Part shown: positions 56,284 to 64,000 of the stretch, one piece after another
Layout of the letters: every line of letters begins with the position of its first letter
Position numbering within the stretch: the stretch's first letter is position 1
Source of the DNA: Panax quinquefolius
Taxonomy: Eukaryota > Streptophyta > Magnoliopsida > Apiales > Araliaceae
Direction: 5' to 3'
Assembly: GCA_020205615.1 (NCBI GenBank)
Contig: CM035162.1
Coordinates: 45,002,464-45,066,463, forward strand
DNA: 64,000 nt
Notes under the pieces: model-generated
The model's input: the letters and a program-made list of their open reading frames with translations, nothing else
Database searches by the model: none
What the model was told of the DNA's origin: nothing
Translations under genes and position numbers: made by a program

Positions 56284-57258
56284 TCCCCTACCTTTGAAAG
56301 AAGAGTATTCCGACTGGTAGGGCGATGATATACTCAAAGAAACTTGTACTACGCTCAAAGCTTTCTTAAACTCTAAAGAAATACGCTCAAGATTATAGAA
56401 GAAGAACTCTCTCTATAGTTTTTCTCTCTAGATTTTCAGTGAATTCGTAAGAAATAATGAAGGAATGAGCTTCTATTTATAGAAAAATGGACTGCATAGT
56501 AACTAACTCATGAACGGTCCAGATTGATTTACTTTAATCTAACGGTCCATATTCAAAGCAAAATCTATTAAATAAAATATAATATATTCTATTTATAATC
56601 TAATAAAACGAATAACTTTATAAAAGATTTTACTATACAAACACTATGCAGGCACTATGCAAATACTATGCATAATAAAATATAATATATTCTAATTATT
56701 ATCTAATAAAAGCAGATAACTTTATAAAAGTATTCTGCATTTTATATAAAAATATTTCACTATTAGCCTAATAAAACGAATAACTTTATAAAATTATTAC
56801 ATTTTATATAAAAACTTTTCTGCTTTTATTACATTAATAATACCAATAAAACAAAACTGAGTGACTTATCACATAAGCATCGATAATCAATAACGTGTGT
56901 AGTAATCGCTAATAACTACGCCAGACATTGTACTTTTAACAACGGGTGTTTCAACAGTTAACAATAAAACTTCCACCGTTATTTTTATAAAAATATTTTT
57001 GTCGTTTTCTAAATCTGACAATAATTTTGTTGTGGGGTCCACCAATGATTGTCTTGCGTCATTTAATATTCCCAAAACAAAAAGAATATTTCCCGATTAA
57101 TCGAATATTCCCCGACACAACGAATATTTTATATCAACTTGCTTACTTTAAAAAAAAAATTCACATATTACCCTTAAACTATAAACTTTTATCAATTTAA
57201 CTATTTACCAAAATAGAAAAATTAAATACTTTTATTTCATAAAATTCGGGGTCTCACA
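56284..57258 (-). repeat. Element E solo LTR, second part (with F duplication copy)
   Basis: TCCCC (56284-56288), then CTACCTTTGAAAGAAGAGTA, the promoter region (TTCTATTTATAG near 56470), ~100-base units and the end GGGGTCTCACA at 57258. The sequence is the type-B/D LTR start region. Confidence 0.85.
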
Positions 57259-57500
57259 GTTGATTTGAACAAGATTTATAAGTAGTGGAGGTAACGAAGG
57301 TTTCTCCCAACTGAGTTTAAACAGATATATCAAAGTCTAACTTCTCCGGAGTTAACTTCAAACATTGAACACAACTAGGTGCAATAAAAGAGTGAGTAGA
57401 ACTGGTATCTAACACGGTATAGACTTCGCAAGAGTTTATGACTAACATACCCGTGATAATTTTATTCAGGTTCCTCGTCACGAATAAAAACGCTCTCTCT
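57259..57500 (-). pseudogene. Element D protease (active-site Gly changed)
   Basis: Minus strand: N-L/I-I-T-G-M, V-Y-T-V-L-D-T-S-S-T-H-S-F-I (catalytic Asp at about 57409), then the N-terminal half to E's insertion point at 57259. The family D-T-G-S reads D-T-S-S here, which should disable the enzyme. The first five bases are the right GTTGA duplication. Confidence 0.75.
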
Positions 57501-58658
57501 TAAACTACTGGCTTTGGCTTGTCTGGGACATCCTTTGGTGCCTCCATCCTAGATGAACTTGTCTTCGGTGAAAGATAAAATCGGGCTAAGTGACATTCTC
57601 TTCAATAATTATAGCATGCTTTGGACGGCATCTCGCAGTTTGAACTGATGTGTCCCTCCCCTCCGCATTTGAAGCATATGATAGGTGGTCGTTCTCCTTC
57701 CTTAACAACGGGTGCTGGTGCTGGCATTTTTCCATCATTGTTGAATCTCCTCTTCTTTAAATATCCATTCTTATTGTTTTGACCATGATTACCACCGAAG
57801 TGGTTACCATTTATGGCATGTTGATTCCCTCCATACTTATTGTCACCGCTTTGATGACTGTTATCACCGGTATTATCATTTTGCCGTCTGCTCTCTTTTG
57901 GTTGCGTTGACTCGTTATCGCGCTCCACTAACTGAGCCCTATTTATAACATTTGAATACAAACACAGTTTATAAGAAATAAGATAATGACGTATCTCCGG
58001 CTTCAAACCTCTTAAAAACATCTGCGTCATTCTCTCTTCATTATCAACCAAGTGGGACACAAATCGGGACAACTCGATAAACTTAGCTTCGCACTGCGAT
58101 ACGGTCATGTTGTTTTGCTCCAACTTGATAAATTCCACCTCCTTCATGTGACGAATGCTTTTGGGACAGTACTTGTCATTGAACAGCTCTTGGAACTTCG
58201 CCCAAGACATCTTGAGTGCGTCAGGTTGGGTACGTTTTACAGATTTTCACCAGTGATCTGCCTCTTCACGCAACATAAAGGTGGCAAAGGGAACCTTTTG
58301 CTCCTCGGAGCATCCTAAGCCATCAAATATCTTGGTGATCCGCTTTAACCACGCTCTACGCTTTTAAGTTGTTCGGCTTTCCCAAAAACTCCGGTGGTCC
58401 TAGCTCCTTGAATTGCTTAGCGATGACCAACCGTGGTCAGGTTGCTATTGTTTCCTCCGCATTATGAGCAGAGCCGTCTTACTTTGATGTTGCATAAATT
58501 CTAAAAGCTCCTAAGCGTCACGTAATTAAATCAATTGATTAGTGTTGTTGTTTACGGGAGGATTATCACCATCCTGTTGCATTTTTCTTGATTATTGATC
58601 GTGGAGAATCAACGGTCTCTCGTGCTCCATTGCTATTCTCAACATTCTCGGATGTCAT
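57500..58658 (-). pseudogene. gag: Element D gag
   Basis: ATG at 58658 (M-T-S-E-N-V-E-N-S-N-G), as in B. The N-terminal and capsid start are broken (P-P-E-F-L-G-K near 58385, A-K-F near 58200). The long open frame 58210-57602 (202 residues) holds F-N-D-K-Y-C-P-K-S-I-R-H, L-E-Q-N-N-M-T-V-S-Q, M-F-L-R-G-L-K-P-E-I-R-H, a Gly/Asn/His-rich basic stretch and an intact first knuckle C-F-K-C-G-G-E-G-H-I-S-S-N-C. The second knuckle begins C-Y-N-Y and hits TGA at 57602. It keeps more of the gag C-terminal half than B does. Confidence 0.82.
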
Positions 58659-58827
58659 TTTGAGACATCGCCACAAAACAAAGGTTAATTAACATGTAAC
58701 ATATTATCCCTATATTCTGTCTGACCAATTAAATACCAAATAAACTTAGGTAGGTCATACTAGCGAAGGAATTCCCCGTCTCTCCCTCCTAGTTCTATTC
58801 TCACATCCCAGCTGGGGATCATATCCT

Positions 58828-58842
58828 AAGCTTTGATACCAA
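58828..58842 (-). promoter_or_regulatory. Primer binding site of D
   Basis: On the minus strand TTGGTATCAAAGCTT, just after the LTR end. One base differs from the initiator-Met primer word. Confidence 0.75.
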
Positions 58843-58843
58843 C

Positions 58844-61408
58844 CGTGGCGCCCCAAAATAGGTATACATCACCCATCTTGAGTCGCCAGATACGTGGTAC
58901 AGAATTTAAATACAACTTAATAATACAACTGTCGTGTACAATACGACAAAACATAAACTATGAGTTTGAATACAAATATTGTCTACTAGAGAGTATACCA
59001 ACTCAAAAGGAGTCCTCATTACAATTATTATCACACTATTTCACAGAATAGTGAGGACTACTAATGCACCATCTAGGACCATCACTCCGTTCCCCGACTC
59101 GTCCCAGCTATATTCTCATTTCCTGAAGAGAACAGTGAAAGAAAGGATGAGCTCAACTAGCCCAGTAAGAAATAATATGACTAAGATAATGCAGAATAAA
59201 TTATCATTAGCCTTAAACAGTGTTAAACTAATACAATATAACAAACATCAAGTTTAACTGCAGCGGAACAAGCAGTTATGATTTAAAAGTTTTTCATCAC
59301 TTTTATCGCTGGGACTCAGCTTAATAAATAATCCACATCATCGAATCACCCCTGCACTACGGACAAGGATATTCTTTAGTATCACGACCACGAATTATCC
59401 ATGCACTAAGGCTAAAGATAATCATGTTTTCATCAACGGTCCTGATCATGCCATAAAACAATTTATCTTTACACCCTTGACCAAAGAGAATCCATAGCCA
59501 TAATCATACCAAAAACTGTCCATCAATGCACTACGGGCCAATGAGGACTTTTTCCACATCATTTGTAACATTACGGTCATGATTACACCGAATAATCCCT
59601 GGTCATAATCATACCAAGTCCATCTATGCACTACAGGCCACAGATGACTTTCAACAAAATATAAGCATGAGGATGATGACAATGATATAAGAATTCAATA
59701 AAACAAGTTCAAGAATTAATTTATCCAGGAACTAATAACGTCCAAATTGTCAACATGATACTCCGTTGTAGAGTAAAATTCAAGAATGCTCAGAAGAATA
59801 TTTCCATGAAAAGATACTGGATGAAGCGCAAATATCAAGGATATTCCACTAATTTCATTGAGTATGGAAGTCAAAGTTTTAACCAACTGAGTATAATAAA
59901 GAATGGAATAACAAAAGAAATCACCATGCATGCGGTACTTCGCATAGACAGGTTATTCCAAAAGAATAATAATTAACGGAACCAAGTCATACGTAAAAGC
60001 GCACGTATGGATGTTCCAATGTAATAATAAAGAACGAAATAATAATGTAAATCACCATGCATGCGGTACTTTTGTACAGATAAAAGTTATTCAACAGAAT
60101 ACCAATAAAGACGGAACCAGGTCCGGCATAAAATGCACAGACATGATATTCCAACAGAATAATAATAAAGACGGAACCAGGTCCGGCGTAAAACGCACAG
60201 ACAGGATATTCTAACAGAATAATAAAGAATGAAATAACAAAAGAATTTCACCAAGTATAGGGTATCCCGCGTATAATGGTTATTCCAACAGAATAATAAA
60301 GAATGGAATAACAGAAGTTCTCTTCATGAATAAGAAAGAAAGAATACCCCTTATGAGTACAACAAATAATATTCCCTACCTTAGAAAGAAGAGTACTGGA
60401 TATAGAAGTAGTGAAGTAGCAGAACACTTTTCTTCTTTTTCTCTATAGTTTCTCTCTCTAGAGTTTGGTGAATTCGTAAGAAATAATGAATGAATGAGCT
60501 TCTATTTATAGAAAAATGGATCGCATATAGTAACTAACTCATGAGCGGTCCAGATTGATTTACTTTAATTTGACGGTCCATATTTAAAGCAAAATCTTTT
60601 AAATAAAATATAATATATTCTATTTATAATCTAATAAAACGAATAACTTTATAAAAGATTTTACTATGCAAAACACTATCGCAGCACTATGCATAATAAA
60701 ATATAATATATTCTAATTATTGTCTAATAAAAGCAGATAACTTTATAAAAGTATTACATTTTATATAAAAAAGATTTACTATACGAAAACACTATGCGGA
60801 CATTATGCAACACTATGCATAATAGAATATAATATATTCTATTTATAGAATAACTTTATAAAAGTATTCTATTTTATATAAAAATATTTTACTATGCAAA
60901 ACACTATGTCAGACACTATGCAACACTATGTATAATAGAATATAATATATTCTATTTATAGAATAACTTTATAAAAGTATTCTCGTTTTATTACATTAAT
61001 AATATCAATAAAATGAAACTGAGTGACTTATCACGTAAGCATCAATAATAAATATACTGGTGCTACTTGCAACTAACGCCAGCGTATTCGCATACTTTTA
61101 ACACCGGGTGTCTCAACAGTTAACGGTAAAACTTCCGCCGTTATTTCCATAAAATATTTTTGTCGTTTTCTCAATCAGACAATAATTCCGTTGTGGGGTC
61201 CACCAATAATTGTACCGTCGTACGGATATTCCCTGACAAAAAAAAATATTCCCCAACCAATCGAATATTATATAACCACTTGCTTACTTTGCAAAATTTG
61301 TAAATATTACCCACAACTATAACATTACATCAAATCAACACCATAATATTAAAAAAAAAATTATTTCGAGAAAATTAAATATTTATTCATAAAATCTGGG
61401 TTCTCACA
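58844..61408 (-). repeat. Element D 5' LTR, also the 3' LTR of a second internal copy
   Basis: Pairs with 31077-33695. At its far end (GGGTTCTCACA, 61408) it runs directly into a purine tract and pol tail, not into flanking DNA. The LTR is therefore shared by two internal regions. Confidence 0.82.
60600..60985 (-). repeat. Tandem ~100-base units upstream of the D 5' LTR promoter
   Basis: About four copies of the same U3 units as at 32880-33290. Confidence 0.7.
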
Positions 61409-62568
61409 ATCTCTCCTCCTTATGGAATTTCTCCCTCGAAATTTACGTACGTTACACGGTATCTTTGAGCAACGGTGAGGATACCTCGACTTCATTTCAA
61501 ATTCTAACTCTTGAGGTATAACCTTTGAGTGTTGAATACGATTCTTCTTATCCAAGATTTTAACACGTATCTCCTCAAACGTTAAATCATCCGCTATCTC
61601 GTCCGGTTCTAAATTAATAATGTGGTTCGGGCCGTCCACATATTTACGTAACATCGATACGTTAAAAATGTTATGAACACGCGACATACTTGGTTGTAAA
61701 ACGAGTCTATAAGCCACAGTTCCTACTCGATCGAGGATTTTAAATGGGCCAATTGAATCGAGGGTTGAGATTTCCTCTCTTCGTCGATTCTTGCTTCTAG
61801 AATAACGCCCTCTTGAACCTTCTTAATTCTTAAATTCATCAGCTCTGGGTATGTAGCTTGAGCGACTTTAACTTTATCGATTAAAGTCGATTCTACTCAT
61901 ATATTCGTTATCTTCATGTGGGTTCGTATATTCGCACTTGTAACCGCATACGATCTTCTACTCAACGCGTTAGCTACCATGTTTGCTTTTCCTACAATGG
62001 TATTGAATGGTACGATCATAATCTTCAACAGCTCGAGCCAACGTCTTTGGCACATTATACGATCATTTTAGGTAAAGAAAATATTTGAGGGTTTTAGAAA
62101 TTGATTTTATACTGGGGTCAATACAAAATTCGATTTCACGCTCTAGGGGTAGGCTAAGAAGTCTTCAAGAATACGTCAGGAAATTTATTAACAATACAAA
62201 TATCATTCAAAACTGTGACTCTCATCCAAGACTTGGATAACACGTCACATTGATACCTATCAACTTGCCACCATCATTCACGACGTTGCCTACAGAAAGT
62301 CTGGCTTCGGTGCATTCCACACAAGAAAGTCAACAACGAAAGGATCGGGGCTCTTTATTTATGGCTTGATATGACAATGATTGACTTTAGTGGTTTTGTT
62401 ACTTTGAATTCGCATAACAGGTTGGTTAGGAGTATGAAAGCTAACAACCTTACGAAAAGCATGATGAGTAGTTAATTTATCGATTCCTAAAATCGCATCA
62501 AAGGCAAGTATTTTCAAAGAGATAAGATTGACAGGTAACGTGAAAGTGTTGATTTGAACAAGATTTAT
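61409..62568 (-). pseudogene. Second D-type internal region (same deletions as D)
   Basis: From the LTR: purine tract, integrase tail 61717-61361 (A-Y-R-L-V-L-Q-P-S-M, V-I-P-Q then E-L-E-F-E-M-K-S-R-Y-P), and RNase H end (A-L-S-R region near 61965). It has the same RT and integrase-core deletions as D, the same ~150-base foreign segment (62210-62361) and the protease up to TTTGAACAAGATTTATAA. It lacks E. At 62564-62570 it jumps into LTR sequence. Confidence 0.78.
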
Positions 62569-63184
62569 AAAAGATTTTACTATGCAAACACTATACAGGC
62601 ACTATACAAACACTATGCATAATAAAATATAATATATTCTAGTTATTGTCTAATAAAACAGATAACTTTATAAAAGTATTCTGTTTTATATAAAAGGGTT
62701 TTATTATTAGCCTGATAAATCGAATAACTTTATAAAAGTATTCCATTTTATATAAAAAGCTTTTCTGTTTTATTACATTAATAATACCAATAAAACAAAA
62801 CTGAATGACTTTTCACGTAAGCATCAATAATCAATCTGTGTGTGCTCTTTGTGCAACTCACGTATTCTTCGCACTTTTAACTTGGGTGTTTCAACGATTA
62901 ACAGTAAAACTTCCGCCGTTATTTTCATAAAGTATTTTTGTCGTTTTCTCAATCGATAATAATTACATTGTAGGGTCCACTAATGATTGTGCCATTATCA
63001 CGAATATTCCCTGTTAAAAGCGAATATTCCATGACCAATCGAATATTATATAACAACTTGCGTGACTTTGCAAAATTTATAAATATTACCCACAACTATA
63101 ACATTATATCAAATTCATTTCATAATATTCAAAAATGATATTTATAGAAAATTCATCTTTATTTATAAAAGTTGGGGTCTTACA
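62569..63184 (-). repeat. LTR fragment (type B/D)
   Basis: AAAGATTTTACTATGCAAACAC to GTTGGGGTCTTACA, the promoter-distal (U3 start) quarter of the LTR. The protease fragment on its left is joined across TTTATAA. Confidence 0.75.
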
Positions 63185-63434
63185 ACCTCCCCTTCTTATG
63201 AAATTTTGCCCTCGAAATTAGGTGCGTGACGGTATATCGAAGAGGTAAGGATACCTTGATTTCATTTCAGATTCTAACTCCTAAGTCATTTCCTCAACAT
63301 CGTGGTTTCTCCACAAAACTTTGACTTAAGGTATAACCTTGGAGCGTAGAATATGTTCCTTCTTATCCAAGATTTGAACAAGAACCTCTTCATACGTCAA
63401 ATCTTCAACTATTTCATCCTGTTCTAACTCAATA
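63185..63434 (-). pseudogene. B-type pol tail with chromodomain core kept
   Basis: The purine tract (CCTCCCCTTCTTATG on plus) is followed on the minus strand by V-L-W-R-N-H-D-V-E-E-M-T and the I-L-D-K-K region. The 45 bases absent from both D copies are present. At about 63435 it jumps into LTR sequence inside the word AATAATGAGGATG. Confidence 0.7.
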
Positions 63435-64000
63435 ATGAGGATGATGACAATGATATAAGAATTCAATAAAAACAAGTTCAAGAATTAATTTATTCAGGAA
63501 CTAATAACGTCCAAATTGACAACATGATACTTCTTTGTAGAGTAAAAATCAAGAATGCTCAGAAGAATATTTTCATGAAAAGATACTGGATGAAGCGTAA
63601 ATATCAAGGATATTCCACTAATTTTATGGAGTATAGAAGTCAAAACTTTAACCAACTGAGTATAATAAAGAATGGAATAACAAAAGAAATCACCATGCAT
63701 GCAAAGACTTCGCATAAACAAAGTTATTCCAATGAATAATAAAGAATGGAACCGGTCCCACAGAAAGCTTACGATGAGGATATTCAACGTAATAATAAAG
63801 ACTAGAACTGGTCCGGTAAAACGCATGCATGACGAGGATATTCAACAGAATAATAAGGATTGGAACTAGTCCGGCGTAATATGCATGTGAACGGGATATT
63901 CCAACAGAATAATAAAGAATGAAATAACAAAAGAATTTCACCAAGTATAGGGTAGCAGCGTATCTGAGTTATTCCAATGGAATAATAAATAATGGAATAA
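63435..64000 (-). repeat. LTR fragment (type B/D), runs off the window
   Basis: ATGAGGATGATGACAATGATATAAG, the GATACTGGATGAAGCG region and ~60-base units (63715-64000). The element continues beyond the window. Confidence 0.75.

Larger units (their letters stand above)
34836..57258 (-). mobile_element. Element E: 4.4 kb solo LTR in D's protease, split by F
   Basis: E's own sequence is 34836-38249 plus 56289-57258, bounded by TGTGACGCC..GGGTCTCACA and the duplication GTTGA. It has no internal region, so it is a solo LTR left after LTR-LTR recombination. Its parts are a mosaic: type-B ends, an F-like coding module (about 34985-35515), an F-like stretch (about 36640-37790), and then the type-B ~60-base array (37800-38190). 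Confidence 0.82.
31077..61408 (-). mobile_element. Element D: non-autonomous gag-protease retrotransposon carrying nested E, F and G
   Basis: The LTR pair is 31077-33695 and 58844-61408. They share details not in the other LTRs, such as CTACTAGAGAGTATAC and GCACCATCTAGGACCATCAC. Internal DNA is 33696-34835 plus 57259-58843, about 2.7 kb against about 4.7 kb in B. RT, most of RNase H, the integrase core and 45 bases of chromodomain are absent. Gag, part of protease, primer site and purine tract remain, the set expected of an element moved by another's enzymes. E sits inside the protease. Confidence 0.82.

Overview
The window looks like heterochromatic, repeat-packed DNA from a flowering plant. 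It is AT-rich and built almost wholly of nested Ty3/gypsy LTR retrotransposons. Their pol order (protease, RT, RNase H, integrase, terminal chromodomain), their Met-initiator-type primer sites (TGGTATCAGAGC) and their 2-4 kb LTRs suggest the Tekay/Del chromovirus lineage. I found no host gene, tRNA, rRNA or CRISPR. All coordinates were read by eye, and boundaries without a target-site duplication (TSD) are good to roughly 10-50 bp.

Layout, left to right. 1-1010 is a long foldback (inverted repeat). Element A (+; about 1111-24532) has a truncated 5' LTR, a primer site, an extra acidic/coiled-coil ORF ahead of gag, then gag and half a protease. Element B (+; 6243-17879) interrupts A, and a solo LTR of another family (12212-14151) interrupts B's integrase. 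A resumes at 17880 in the same reading frame and ends in a truncated 3' LTR.

From 24533 everything except element G is on the minus strand. Element C keeps gag, part of its protease and its 5' LTR. That LTR is broken by two related LTRs (27690-29745 and 29880-31076). Element D (31077-61408) is a non-autonomous gag-protease derivative that lost RT, the integrase core and the chromodomain core. Inside its protease sits E, a 4.4 kb solo LTR with TSD GTTGA. Inside E sits F (38250-56283, TSD TCCCC), with 4 kb LTRs and only about 1.1 kb of internal DNA. Inside F sits G (+; 42395-51292, TSD GCTCA), the most complete element. Right of D come a second D-type internal region and scrambled LTR/internal fragments to the window edge.

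How the parts work together: G and B have recognisable remnants of every enzyme needed for transposition but carry many stops and frameshifts. D and F lack an enzyme set and could only have moved using enzymes from relatives. The unusual material is F's internal ORF (gag-like start, then an acidic/coiled-coil protein), a coding-like module inside the LTRs of E and F that shares its last codons with a segment in D, and the extra ORF upstream of gag in A.
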